Shown here in pieces: positions 56,593 to 64,000 of a stretch of 64,000 nt of DNA. The notes beneath the pieces were generated by a model. It was not told where the DNA came from and searched no databases. It saw only the letters and a list, made by a program, of their open reading frames with translations. Each line of letters starts with the position of its first letter. Position 1 is the first letter of the stretch. Both the position numbers and the translations under genes were made by a program. Source of the DNA: Paenibacillus sp. FJAT-29882 (lineage in GTDB: Bacteria > Bacillota > Bacilli > Bacillales > DSM-1321); the NCBI RefSeq assembly GCF_001510645.1, contig NZ_LMVB01000001.1, positions 701,854 through 765,853 on the forward strand. Direction: 5' to 3'.

Positions 56593-56763
56593 CGCGATGA
56601 ATCTTTCATAACCTGCCACAAAATGGCGAATGGTTTTTCTTGGTTTTCAAGAAGCTAATCCTTATACTATGAACAAGCAGAATTTAACTCTAACACTCTG
56701 TTAAGCCTTTTTAACCAATTTTGGCATAGCTAAGAGCTACTAATCTGGAGTAGGAGGGAGTAT

Positions 56764-56865
56764 ATGCTTACTTTCGTAGCTGGGTTATTCGTAGGTTCAT
56801 TTATTACAATAGTAATTGTGAGTTTGATGTTCGCGGCCAAACGTGGTGACGAACATCTGAATTGA
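56764..56865 (+). CDS. 33-residue single-helix membrane peptide (DUF3789-like)
   Basis: Starts with a hydrophobic helix (GLFVGSFITIVIVSLMF) and ends in a short charged tail (AAKRGDEHLN). A very strong SD (AGGAGGGAG) lies six bases before the ATG. The pattern is that of tiny DUF3789-type proteins found on phages and mobile elements; that link is from general resemblance only. Confidence 0.6.
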   Translation: MLTFVAGLFVGSFITIVIVSLMFAAKRGDEHLN

Positions 56866-57286
56866 AATATTGATAGGTCTTAAGCAGCTGCATTGGATAA
56901 AACGAATCTGCTTTTAATTAGATTGAAATTTGAGGGGAGTTTCTTTGTTGTAAAGTTGGTATTGTTTTTATTTCCCTGTAAAACTTGTGTGAACTTTCTT
57001 TTGAAATAGGGGAAGTGAAGCATCATTTCGTAAAAGCATAGAAATCATCATGGTATTGTCCACAATATGAAGAACTCTGAAAGCTATCTAGATCTTGTGA
57101 AAGACAAGAATACATGTAGAGCAAGTCCCCTTAATATTCATCAAAATCCTGTAACACTTATTTCACCAACAATTACTACCTTAATTTTAAATGACTTTGG
57201 AATAAATCATTAGCAATATGCTTTGAGGCTATGGGCCTGACCACCGTCCATAAGTAATTAAAATGTAAAGCGTGATTACGTGAATG
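56866..57286. other. Intergenic region with repeat copy 3
   Basis: No gene. The third copy of the ~70-bp repeat is at 56950-57020 (listed separately). The remainder is featureless. Confidence 0.4.
56950..57020 (+). repeat. ~70-bp dispersed repeat, copy 3
   Basis: The most diverged copy: TAAAGTTGGTATTGTTTTTATTTCCCTGT, then AACTTGTGTGAACTTTCTTTTGAAATAGGGGAA. Confidence 0.65.
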
Positions 57287-57550
57287 TTAATATGACGCTT
57301 CTTTGTATAAATTTTGAATCGCTTTTTTTATGGCGATCCTTTTTTGGGAAGCCATACCTATTGCGAAAAAGTCTTTAAAAGGTGGTTCATCTGGACATAT
57401 GGTTGCTACCACTTTAAAGTAACGATCGCTTATTGGGAAAATACGTTGTCTGGTGTGAATAGTAAGTGAGTATTCGAAAATTTCAAGTTCTATTTCGTCA
57501 CCATATCTATTTATCAACCGTTTAACTTTGCAGGAGATGTAGTTTTCCAT
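57287..57550 (-). CDS. Hypothetical 87-residue protein
   Basis: An excellent SD (AAAGGAGGACAAAA) precedes the minus-strand ATG. The product is soluble, with a strand-rich N-terminal half (EIELEIFEYSLTIHTRQRIF) and a helical C-terminus (GMASQKRIAIKKAIQNLYKEA). The alternating pattern resembles a double-stranded-RNA-binding or DUF-type small domain, but I recognise no family. It is the only leftward gene in this part and has no obvious partner. Confidence 0.65.
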   Translation of the reverse strand: MENYISCKVKRLINRYGDEIELEIFEYSLTIHTRQRIFPISDRYFKVVATICPDEPPFKDFFAIGMASQKRIAIKKAIQNLYKEASY

Positions 57551-58168
57551 TCGTTTTTTGTCCTCCTTTGTCCGAGTTGTTCTATCTATTATTTTATGTG
57601 ACGTGGTCTTGTAAGCATAGTTAAAGTTTTATAAAGTCGGGGACTGTGTTTTACGTGCCAGTCCCAGTCCGAATGATCTTGATTTTACAACTTTCACACA
57701 TTCATCATTTTCGGATCGTTTATAAACGAAAATGGTCTAGCGAAAAATCATTAATTTCATTTAAATCGCGAAGGTACTAAATCATAAGAGGGCCTTGCAG
57801 AGAGAGTTTATTGAGCACTAAGATTATGTGAGTGAGAGAAATACAAGCTCAGTAAAAGAGAGGATATCTAAAATGTAGTTCATCTTTTCACCTCCTGAAT
57901 GTAGCGAATAAAGAGTATCCGTTTTTCTAAAATGCTCTTAGTAACCGTCACGATCTTCATGTAATCAATCTTATTAAAAGAAAAGCAACCGACCAAGGTC
58001 AGTTGCTTCGGATCCCTTTATGTTTATGGCATCATAAAAATCTAGGTTATGGCATTCTATTTGTGCAGTGCCGTAGGCGCTGCACAAATAAAAAAAACCA
58101 CTTGTCAACATTCCAGCATACACATACACTTCCTGTTGGGACAAAGAGCGCAGGAGGTATTAAAGGAG
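57551..58168. other. Intergenic region with three hairpins
   Basis: No gene. GGGACTG/CAGTCCC pair around GTGTTTTACGTGC (about 57641-57667). AAGCAAC-GACC/GGTC-GTTGCTT at 57984-58010 is followed by T-rich sequence on the minus strand, so a leftward terminator. TGTGCAGTGCC/GGCGCTGCACA is at 58062-58086. The last two may mark the edges of the decayed insertion sequence that follows. Confidence 0.45.
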
Positions 58169-58326
58169 ATGTTGGCAGTGGCCGAAATTAATTATATCAG
58201 ACATGAAATAAATAAAAAAGATAGCAACTATTCAGAGATCGCACAAAGATTATAAGAAGAGATTCTAGAACAGTAAAGAAATATGCCGAGCAGGAGGTTA
58301 TCACCCCAACATTTGACGTAGAACCA
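58169..58326 (+). pseudogene. Remnant of an IS21-family istA transposase
   Basis: The first ~28 codons (MLAVAEINYIRHEINKKD) with SD AAAGGAG look like the N-terminus of IstA; the frame then stops at SEIAQRL. A +1/+2 shift continues as RDSRTVKKYAEQEVITPTFD, the expected helix-turn-helix continuation. The remaining ~400 codons and istB are absent. The element is dead. Confidence 0.7.
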
Positions 58327-58660
58327 ATCTTTATTATTCAATTCTCTATATGAGAAATGTACATTGTTCAACTCCCCTGTCTTCACAGCCGTTACTGAGC
58401 CCATTATAAATGCATCCTCAATCAAATGTATCAACTTGATCGACTTTACCCTGATGTATGGACGTAAAAAATCATTAGTGAGTGTTTTATTGCTAATAAA
58501 ATTTCGCCTTTTTTGGTGGAATTATTTTTAATAGATTGAAAATATAGGATATTTGGCTTATGATATTCTTAATAGAGAACGAATTTTCTTGAAAAAGAAC
58601 AATGAACTGACTGTATCGGGAAAAAGAATGTTAGATTTTCTATATTGGGGGACGGGACGA

Positions 58661-58813
58661 TTGCATACATTGGACAAGGATATAGATCAAGAATGGCTCG
58701 TTTTAATCGAAGAAGCAAAAAAAATAGGGATATCTATTCAAGAAGTCCGTAAGTTCCTTACAAATAACTCCATTAATATTGAAAGCGAAGAACAACTCAA
58801 ACCTAAAAAATAA
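58661..58813 (+). CDS. SinI-like anti-repressor
   Basis: The core DIDQEWLVLIEEAKKIGISIQEVRKFL aligns directly with the SinR-binding helices of B. subtilis SinI (ELDQEWVELMVEAKEANISPEEIRKYL). The preferred start is TTG 58661, with GGGGGA nine bases before it (50 residues, close to SinI's 57). TTG 58670 or the ATG at 58628 are alternatives, and the frame is open from 58553. SinI sequesters SinR and releases biofilm genes. A SinR-like gene lies 1.35 kb downstream on the same strand. Confidence 0.8.
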   Translation: MHTLDKDIDQEWLVLIEEAKKIGISIQEVRKFLTNNSINIESEEQLKPKK

Positions 58814-58843
58814 CTTTTTATGACATAGGGGGAAGTGAGTAAA

Positions 58844-59029
58844 TTGGAAGAAATGAATAAAAAAAATAACAGCCAATCTATCCAGGCATCGAGATACCAG
58901 CAACAATGGATGTTCGAAACAGCTCGAAATAACAGTAATAAGGAGTCTGAATTTCAAGAAACTCTTTTGCAAACTTTAAATCGAATTGAAACAAAGCTTG
59001 ATATATTACTTATGAACCGTCATAAGTAG
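58844..59029 (+). CDS. Hypothetical small helical protein next to sinI-like gene
   Basis: About 61 residues from TTG 58844 (GTG 58835 or ATG 58853 possible; GGGGGAAG lies at 58828-58835). Polar N-terminus rich in Asn/Gln, then a coiled-coil-like C-terminus (FQETLLQTLNRIETKLDILL). Thirty bases after the sinI-like stop, so probably co-transcribed. I do not recognise a family. Confidence 0.5.
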   Translation: MEEMNKKNNSQSIQASRYQQQWMFETARNNSNKESEFQETLLQTLNRIETKLDILLMNRHK

Positions 59030-59122
59030 TCGTAGAAAAGATATACTTAATGTAGTCCTTTTATGGTGTTTTATTGAAGGAGAAATTGTGAAAAAAAATT
59101 ATTGCTAAATGGTGAGTAAGAG

Positions 59123-59338
59123 TTGACAGATTTTATAGAAGATGGTAATTTTAAAAATGTGATAGTTCTTTATAATGAACGAAAATGGTTTTGTTTAGTA
59201 ATATTTTCTTATTTATCAGTCATTTTGTTCTTTATAATGAAATTTGTGAGTTGGAATAATCGAAGACGAAATAAATGTTCTAATGTTCATAGTAAGAGTA
59301 AGTGGTGTAGGAAAATAATAAATCAAGGAATTTACTGA
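59123..59338 (+). CDS. Doubtful 71-codon ORF with one membrane helix
   Basis: TTG start without a good SD. One hydrophobic stretch (CLVIFSYLSVILFFIMKF) and a basic tail. Two GTTCTTTATAATGAA(C/A) motifs fall inside it, so the sequence may be regulatory or decayed rather than coding. Confidence 0.25.
   Translation: MTDFIEDGNFKNVIVLYNERKWFCLVIFSYLSVILFFIMKFVSWNNRRRNKCSNVHSKSKWCRKIINQGIY
59165..59241. promoter_or_regulatory. Two SinR-box-like motifs
   Basis: GTTCTTTATAATGAAC (59165-59180), a near-palindrome, and GTTCTTTATAATGAAA (59227-59242). Both contain GTTCTTT, which fits the GTTCTYT half-site known for B. subtilis SinR. Confidence 0.45.
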
Positions 59339-59374
59339 ATATTAATCATTTAAATGTAGATTTTTTTACATTTT

Positions 59375-59403
59375 TTGTTCTTTATTAAGAACAAAAGTAA
59401 TCT
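59375..59403 (+). promoter_or_regulatory. Palindromic SinR-type operator over a possible promoter
   Basis: GTTCTTTATTAAGAAC (59377-59392) is a perfect inverted pair of GTTCTT half-sites and matches the SinR consensus GTTCTYT on both strands. TTGTTC (59375-59380), 17 bases and TAATCT (59398-59403) could be the promoter it covers. It lies just upstream of the structured RNA and the sinR-capABC genes. Confidence 0.6.
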
Positions 59404-59421
59404 TAATAAAGTATGTAAGAT

Positions 59422-59536
59422 TTGGTGATGTCTCCTTACCATTATAAATGGAGGCACTCGATTACGCTGTGGGTTGAAATAAACCTTAGACGCAAGTCGT
59501 CAAGAGTGTGATGAGAGGAGGGGTTAAATGCCCCAT
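59422..59536 (+). ncRNA. Conserved structured RNA element, candidate EAR/epsC type (copy 2)
   Basis: The partner of 34863-34990, slightly shorter. GTCTCCT pairs with GGAGGC; ACTCG, GCTGTGGG, CCTTAGACGC-AA-GTCGTCAA, AGTGTG and GGGGTTAAATGCCCC follow, and the last forms a hairpin. It lies ~30 bases after the operator-like palindrome and is the likely 5' leader of the second polysaccharide operon. Confidence 0.6.
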
Positions 59537-59854
59537 TTTATTATTAAAGTATTAAATTATGAAATCTCTAAAGGGAATTCGTAATTTAGTACTTTAATAG
59601 TTGGTTTAGTAAAGGGGTTGTCAGGTATAGAAAAATTTGTTGGAAATGCAGTAGTTTATTCTATATTCAGAGGCATCTAGTAAATAACAGAAATGTAGTT
59701 TTAATCATGCTGAGCATTAAGTTCTACACGTTTTCCTGAAATTATTTCTTCCTGATGAAATGTATTTGAAAAAGTATGAATCGGGTAGAAAATCCACCTA
59801 TGAAAATAACGGGGATTTCTATGCAGAAATAAAAGTAGGGAATGGTGAAGAATA
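59537..59854. other. Leader region between the RNA element and the next ORFs
   Basis: Carries coding-like scraps, the clearest ending at 59858 (32 codons from ATG 59760, SYENNGDFYAEIKVGNGEEY-like tail), which overlaps the TTG of the next ORF by two bases. They look like the ruins of a small gene. No family recognised. Confidence 0.35.
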
Positions 59855-60055
59855 TTGAATGCAGATTTTTTAAATCAAGAAAAATTTAAAAACATTTTAA
59901 CATATGCCTATCAACGAGGAAATGAAGTAAAAGATATGACGGTAACGATTTTAGTTGAAGAAATTAAGCAACAATTTATAGCTACGATCTCAGAACAAGA
60001 GGGAGGAATAACTCATACTCCTTCTTATATCGAAGAATTAGAAGTGAAAATATGA
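59855..60055 (+). CDS. Hypothetical 66-residue protein
   Basis: TTG start with AATGGTGAAG upstream (weak SD); overlaps the end of a 32-codon ORF. Helical and acidic at the C-terminus, no membrane segment. Function unknown; in line with the sinR-like gene 111 bases downstream. Confidence 0.4.
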   Translation: MNADFLNQEKFKNILTYAYQRGNEVKDMTVTILVEEIKQQFIATISEQEGGITHTPSYIEELEVKI

Positions 60056-60166
60056 AGGGAATGGCGGATGCGCTTAAATCGTGAAACTAATTCATATGGT
60101 AGAGAAGTAAGAGGAAGATCAGTGTTCATCAGGTATACGTTAAAAAAGGAATAAAGAGGTAAATGG

Positions 60167-60508
60167 ATGATTGGGAAAAATATAGTAAAAATACGAAAAA
60201 GGAGAGGATACACCCTCTCAAAGCTTGCCGAACTAACAAATATATCGAAGTCTTACTTGAGCAATATCGAGCGCAATCTGAACAAGAATCCATCGCTCCA
60301 GATTATGTTAAAGATTGCAGACGTTTTAAACGTAGATCTCGAAACTTTATTAAAGACCGACAAGGACGAGGATACATATATCGAGAAGGAATGGGTCGAC
60401 TTTGTCAATGAATTAAAAGAATTAGGGTTGGGGAAAAATGAGATTAAACAATACAGAACCTTGATTGAATTTATTAAATGGCAAAATCAACATTCGAATA
60501 ATAAATAA
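60167..60508 (+). CDS. sinR: SinR-like XRE-family repressor
   Basis: 113 residues. N-terminal helix-turn-helix (IVKIRKRRGYTLSKLAEL, ISKSYLSNIERN, NPSLQIMLKIADVL) aligns along its length with B. subtilis SinR. A C-terminal SinI/SinR dimerisation segment follows (EWVDFVNELKELGLGKNEIKQYR, IEFIKWQ). Start at ATG 60167 (SD AAAGAGG). It precedes capA copy 2 by 33 bases without a terminator, so it is probably the first regulator gene of that operon and autoregulated. SlrR is an alternative family member. Confidence 0.85.
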   Translation: MIGKNIVKIRKRRGYTLSKLAELTNISKSYLSNIERNLNKNPSLQIMLKIADVLNVDLETLLKTDKDEDTYIEKEWVDFVNELKELGLGKNEIKQYRTLIEFIKWQNQHSNNK

Positions 60509-60541
60509 AATTCATTATTATGATATTTTCTGGAGGACTAT

Positions 60542-61258
60542 ATGGAGGAAACAATTAGCATTAGCGATATTTTTAATACGCTTAAGAAACGTTGGAAGTT
60601 AATCGTGTTCCTGACAGTGGTTGCAGCGTTGAGTAGTGGTAGCATTTCTTATTTTTTAATAACACCTGTATACCAAGCATCTACACAAATCTTGGTGAAT
60701 CAGAAAAACGAAAACAAACAAATAGACGCTACGCAATTAAAAGTGAATATAGATGTGATTAATACGTATAGTGTAATCATAAAAAGTCCCGCCATACTGG
60801 ATAAAGTCAAAGCAAATCTTAACCTTTCAGAAAGCGTAGCGCAACTTAATCAAAAAATTACCGTAAATAGTCAAGATAACTCCCAGGTCTTTTCTTTGGC
60901 TGTTCAACATAGTAATCCAGCAATGTCAGTAGAAATTGCAAATGAAGTAGCTGAAACATTTCAAAGGGAAATCCCAGCAATTATGAACGTCGACAATGTA
61001 ACCATTCTGGCAAAGGCTGAGAATCCCATTCCTGTCGGTCCTAATCCATTATTGAATATTAGTATAGCGGTTGTAGTTGGCTTGATGCTTGGTATAGGAT
61101 TGGCTTTCTTATTAGAGTACTTGGATAACACGTTAAAAGATGAGCGCGATGTTGAACTATACCTCGGACTTCCGGTACTAGGATCGATTCACAAATTTTC
61201 ACTAGGAAAGCAAAGATCTAAAATACAAAAAGTAGGAAGTGAACATGTTGCGTCTTAA
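60542..61258 (+). CDS. capA: Wzz-type chain-length regulator / BY-kinase modulator (copy 2)
   Basis: 238 residues, same architecture as copy 1: helices at about 18-40 and 173-195, Pro-rich NPIPVGPNP before the second. The extracytoplasmic region is diverged from copy 1, so the polymer handled may differ. SD TGGAGGA. Overlaps the kinase gene by 14 bases. Confidence 0.92.
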   Translation: MEETISISDIFNTLKKRWKLIVFLTVVAALSSGSISYFLITPVYQASTQILVNQKNENKQIDATQLKVNIDVINTYSVIIKSPAILDKVKANLNLSESVAQLNQKITVNSQDNSQVFSLAVQHSNPAMSVEIANEVAETFQREIPAIMNVDNVTILAKAENPIPVGPNPLLNISIAVVVGLMLGIGLAFLLEYLDNTLKDERDVELYLGLPVLGSIHKFSLGKQRSKIQKVGSEHVAS

Positions 61259-61931
61259 ATGGAAAAATAAGCAGGTAAAGCAAGTCAACTTAATTGCGCA
61301 TAGTAGCCCTAAATCACCTATTACTGAAAGATATCGACTAATCAGAACGAATATTCATTTATCCTCTGGAGATAAAGAAATCAGATCAATCGTCGTAACA
61401 TCAGCTGAACCTTCAGATGGGAAAACTACAACAGCAGCCAATTTAGCCATTGTCTTGGCACAGCAAGGGGAACAAGTTCTACTTGTAGATGCCGATTTAA
61501 GGAAACCTTCTGTTCATTATGCATTTAACGTCAATAATATTCATGGACTGACTAGCGTGTTGACTAAGAGGATTAGTCTAGATAAGGCCATTTCCAATAC
61601 ACACGTACCCAATCTGGATATTTTGACTAGTGGCCCTATTCCGCATAATCCTTCGGAGCTATTAGATTCTAAATCTATGGAACTATTAATGGAAGAGCTG
61701 AAAGGGATGTTCGAATATGTAGTATTTGATACACCGCCTGTACTTGCTGTCACAGACCCACAAATTATGGCAAATAAATCTGACGGTGTCGTCATGGTTG
61801 TATCCAGTGGAAAGACTTCTCGCGAAGGAGCTGTGAAAGCGAAAGAATTGCTCGAAAAAGCGAAGGCACAATTACTTGGTGTAGTTGTGAATGAAGTGAA
61901 ATCTAAAGCTGACTATTACCAATATGGATAA
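61245..61931 (+). CDS. capB: Bacterial tyrosine kinase (BY-kinase; copy 2)
   Basis: 228 residues from ATG 61245 (SD AGGAAGTG; GTG 61239 overlaps it). Walker A SAEPSDGKTTTAANLA, Walker A' LLVDADLRKPS, Walker [14 protein letters not shown]. The C-terminal Tyr cluster is shorter (DYYQYG) than in copy 1. Confidence 0.93.
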   Translation: MLRLKWKNKQVKQVNLIAHSSPKSPITERYRLIRTNIHLSSGDKEIRSIVVTSAEPSDGKTTTAANLAIVLAQQGEQVLLVDADLRKPSVHYAFNVNNIHGLTSVLTKRISLDKAISNTHVPNLDILTSGPIPHNPSELLDSKSMELLMEELKGMFEYVVFDTPPVLAVTDPQIMANKSDGVVMVVSSGKTSREGAVKAKELLEKAKAQLLGVVVNEVKSKADYYQYG

Positions 61932-62050
61932 AAGGGAATCTGACAAATGAAACTCATACCAATACCACTATTACTGGTTATGAAAAAGTTTGCGGTTTTT
62001 TTAATGGGAATTCCATTCTTTCATCTTAGATTTGAAAAGGGGTCTTGTGA

Positions 62051-62818
62051 GTGTTAATCGATTTACATTGCCATATTCTACCTGGGGTTGATGACGGAGC
62101 CCTTGACTTGCTGGAGTGTATGGATATGGGGAATACGGCAGTAGGAGCTGGAATTAACCATCTATTTGCAACACCGCATCACATGAATGGGCAATATTTA
62201 AATAAGAAGAATGAGATCCTTGCTCGAGTAACTGAGGTTAATAAGCATTTACAACATGAGACGATTCCGCTTACCGTTCATCCGGGACAAGAAGTAAGAA
62301 TTCATCAACATTTAATAATCTCATTGGAAATGGATGAAGTCTTAACTTTGGATAATAGAGGGAAGTATTTATTGCTAGAACTTCCTTCTGGCTATGTACC
62401 TAACTATACACAAGAAGTAATCTACCAACTATTAATGAAGGGAATAACACCGATTATTGTTCATCCTGAAAGAAATCGAGAATTAATAGAAGATCCTCAT
62501 CTCCTTTTTCAATTGGTTCAGCAGGGTGCATTAACCCAACTCACTTCTGGAAGTGTAATTGGTCTGTTTGGCAAAAAGATTAAATCCTTTTCGGAAAAGA
62601 TCATTGAACATCACCAGGCCCATTTTATTGCAACGGATGCACATAATGTTGCTTCAAGAGGCTTCACGCTTCAAGAGGCTTATGAAACAATTACCAAAAC
62701 ATATGGTGTAGATCGTACCTTATATTTTAAAGAAAATGCCCAAATAGTGCTGCATGGTCAAAGAATATCCATTAAACAACCAATACCAATTAGGAAAAAG
62801 CTTTTGGGTATTTTTTAA
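62051..62818 (+). CDS. capC: PHP-family protein-tyrosine phosphatase (copy 2)
   Basis: 255 residues from a GTG start (SD AAAGGGG). LIDLHCHILPGVDDGA, TPHH, PGQE, HPERN and TDAHN give the metal site. It ends in the same KKxLGIF as copy 1; roughly half the residues are shared by eye. Confidence 0.93.
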   Translation: MLIDLHCHILPGVDDGALDLLECMDMGNTAVGAGINHLFATPHHMNGQYLNKKNEILARVTEVNKHLQHETIPLTVHPGQEVRIHQHLIISLEMDEVLTLDNRGKYLLLELPSGYVPNYTQEVIYQLLMKGITPIIVHPERNRELIEDPHLLFQLVQQGALTQLTSGSVIGLFGKKIKSFSEKIIEHHQAHFIATDAHNVASRGFTLQEAYETITKTYGVDRTLYFKENAQIVLHGQRISIKQPIPIRKKLLGIF

Positions 62819-63329
62819 AGGTGGGAGATATAAATATAAGAAGGTTAGATGATTATTCAAAAACGAAATGCTAATTTTGGAATGTTGTTTCATGGATGAG
62901 CTAAAAATAGAAATGTTCATTTATTTTAATAATGTGCAGCATCTAGTTACAACTTTTCACCTTGCTTAAGGTTACGCATACTCTCAATCGAGATTACCAC
63001 GTAATCGACCGTATCATACTGAGAAGCAAGATACGGTCGTGGTGGATAAAGAAGTAAGTCGTATGGGCTGAACTAAAGGTTTCTATTAAAAAATGGAACC
63101 CCGTAAGTGCTGAAAAACCATAAAACGTCCCTATTATGTGCAAGTATATTTAAACTAGCTCCAAACCCATATATTCATTTATATGCATCGGCTGAAGAAT
63201 GTTAACGCAGTTTCTAAATAATTAATGATAGAACATGTTACTAACGTGACCTATCATTAGTTATTTACATTTAAAGTTACATAGCCATATTAAATAGAAA
63301 TCTAATAAAAATTATAGGAGAGATTCATT
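62819..63329. other. capC-galU intergenic region (copy 2) with two hairpins
   Basis: No gene and no copy of the structured RNA found at the equivalent site in the first locus. A perfect 10-bp stem CGACCGTATC/GATACGGTCG is at 63006-63039. The galU leader dyad (listed separately) is at 63216-63266. Confidence 0.55.
63216..63266 (+). promoter_or_regulatory. galU leader dyad (copy 2)
   Basis: AAATAATTAATGATAG and CTATCATTAGTTATTT pair with one mismatch around an inner GTTAC/GTGAC. It is nearly the same sequence as 35091-35140, while flanking bases differ more. Confidence 0.65.
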
Positions 63330-64000
63330 GTGGAAAAAGTTCGCAAAGCAATTATCCCGGCAGCGGGACTGGGTACGCGCTTTCTACCAGCTACAAAAGC
63401 GATGCCAAAAGAGATGTTGCCAATTGTTGATAAACCAACAATCCAATATATCGTTGAAGAAGCGATTGAATCAGGCATTGAAGATATCATCATCGTTACT
63501 GGGAAAGGAAAGCGAGCGATTGAAGATCATTTTGATAATGCCTTTGAATTAGAAACGAATTTAATAGAAAAACAAAAATTTGAATTACTTGAAAAGGTGC
63601 AAGCTCCTTCGAAGGTGGATATTCATTATATTCGCCAAAAAGAACCGAAAGGATTGGGCCATGCTGTCTGGTGTGCACGTAAATTTATTGGCAATGAACC
63701 ATTTGCTGTTTTACTCGGTGATGATATTGTCCAAGCGGAAACGCCTTGCTTAAAACAATTAATCAATGAATATGACCAAACACTATCGTCTGTCATCGGT
63801 GTGCAAACTGTGCCTGAGAATGAAACCAATCGCTATGGGATCATTGACCCAACGGAACAAAACGGCAGACGTTATCAAGTTAGTCAATTCGTAGAAAAAC
63901 CAGCACTCGGAACGGCACCATCAAACCTAGCAATTATGGGCCGTTATATCCTAACGCCGGAAATCTTCATGTTCTTAGAACAACAGGAAAAAGGGGCTGG
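63330..64000 (+). CDS. galU: UTP-glucose-1-phosphate uridylyltransferase (copy 2), cut by window end
   Basis: GTG start with SD ATAGGAGAG. The 223 codons present match copy 1 at all but a handful of positions (for example [11 protein letters not shown] for [11 protein letters not shown]), far closer than the capABC pairs match each other. The frame is open to the window end; the last ~70 residues lie outside. Confidence 0.95.
   Translation, partial: MEKVRKAIIPAAGLGTRFLPATKAMPKEMLPIVDKPTIQYIVEEAIESGIEDIIIVTGKGKRAIEDHFDNAFELETNLIEKQKFELLEKVQAPSKVDIHYIRQKEPKGLGHAVWCARKFIGNEPFAVLLGDDIVQAETPCLKQLINEYDQTLSSVIGVQTVPENETNRYGIIDPTEQNGRRYQVSQFVEKPALGTAPSNLAIMGRYILTPEIFMFLEQQEKGA

Noticed and set aside
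58003-58255. Two overlapping ORFs before the sinI-like gene
   Set aside because: Extensions through a hairpin into the decayed istA; only the istA-like part has family resemblance.
60163-60411. 82-codon frame overlapping the sinR-like gene
   Set aside because: Alternative phase of a gene whose own frame matches SinR throughout; its product is a Lys/Arg-rich artefact.
63006-63039. Third copy of the EAR-like RNA between capC and galU of the second locus
   Set aside because: Only a simple hairpin is present; none of the conserved blocks (GCTGTGGG, CCTTAGACGC, GGGTTAAATGCCC) occur there.

Overview
The window looks like the chromosome of a spore-forming member of the Bacillales (Bacillaceae or Planococcaceae/Caryophanaceae type). 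From the left end the gene order is tgt-yajC-yrzE-DUF421-spoVB-comN-secDF, recJ-apt-relA-dtd-amidase-small ORF-hisS-aspS-6S RNA-tcdA. This is the B. subtilis order as I remember it, with local insertions. SD-driven GTG/TTG starts, SpoVB, a SecD-SecF fusion, a T-box leader on hisS and SinR/SinI-like proteins all agree with that placement. I cannot name the species.

Region 1 (1-25.5 kb) is housekeeping backbone: tRNA modification (tgt, tcdA), protein export (yajC, secDF), recombination and repair (recJ), purine salvage and the stringent response (apt, relA), D-aminoacyl-tRNA deacylation (dtd), a five-SH3b N-acetylmuramoyl-L-alanine amidase, hisS-aspS behind a T-box, and 6S RNA. Accessory insertions are a NERD-domain gene bracketed by two ~200-bp direct repeats (between secDF and recJ) and an ECF sigma/anti-sigma pair plus an M20 peptidase (between 6S RNA and tcdA). 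The intergenic gaps carry at least five arrays of a degenerate ~21-nt periodic repeat (core GGCRCGNAAA). Region 2 (25.8-30.5 kb) is a complete branched-chain amino-acid ABC transporter operon (livJ-livHMGF). It is followed by ~1 kb with no annotated-size gene. On the minus strand this gap hides a c-di-GMP-I (GEMM) riboswitch, a 41-codon ORF and a terminator.

Region 3 (31.5-53.4 kb) is a Wzx/Wzy-type capsule/exopolysaccharide locus: Wzz adaptor, BY-kinase and PHP phosphatase (capABC), galU, a CapD/PglF dehydratase, CapM-like phosphoglycosyl transferase, CapN-like reductase, a CapL-like glycosyltransferase and capEFG (UDP-N-acetyl-L-fucosamine synthesis). Two more glycosyltransferases, a Wzy candidate, a Wzx flippase, ugd and an acyltransferase follow. 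The enzyme set resembles the D-FucNAc/L-FucNAc part of the Staphylococcus aureus type 5/8 capsule pathway. The glycosyltransferase/wzx/wzy part is clearly more AT-rich than the backbone.

Region 4 (53.5-60 kb) is a patchwork: a full-length group II intron with maturase, a VanZ-like gene, small ORFs, an IS21-like istA remnant, a three-copy ~70-bp repeat and a SinI-like anti-repressor. Region 5 (59.4-64 kb) starts a second polysaccharide operon: a GTTCTTT/AAGAAC palindrome resembling a SinR operator, a ~115-nt conserved RNA element, a SinR-like repressor, then a second capA-capB-capC-galU set running off the window. The same RNA element lies upstream of galU in the first locus and is a candidate EAR/epsC-type antitermination RNA. 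The picture is of two tandem polysaccharide operons that share paralogous control modules and RNA elements, with SinI/SinR-type control at the second and a c-di-GMP sensor near the first.
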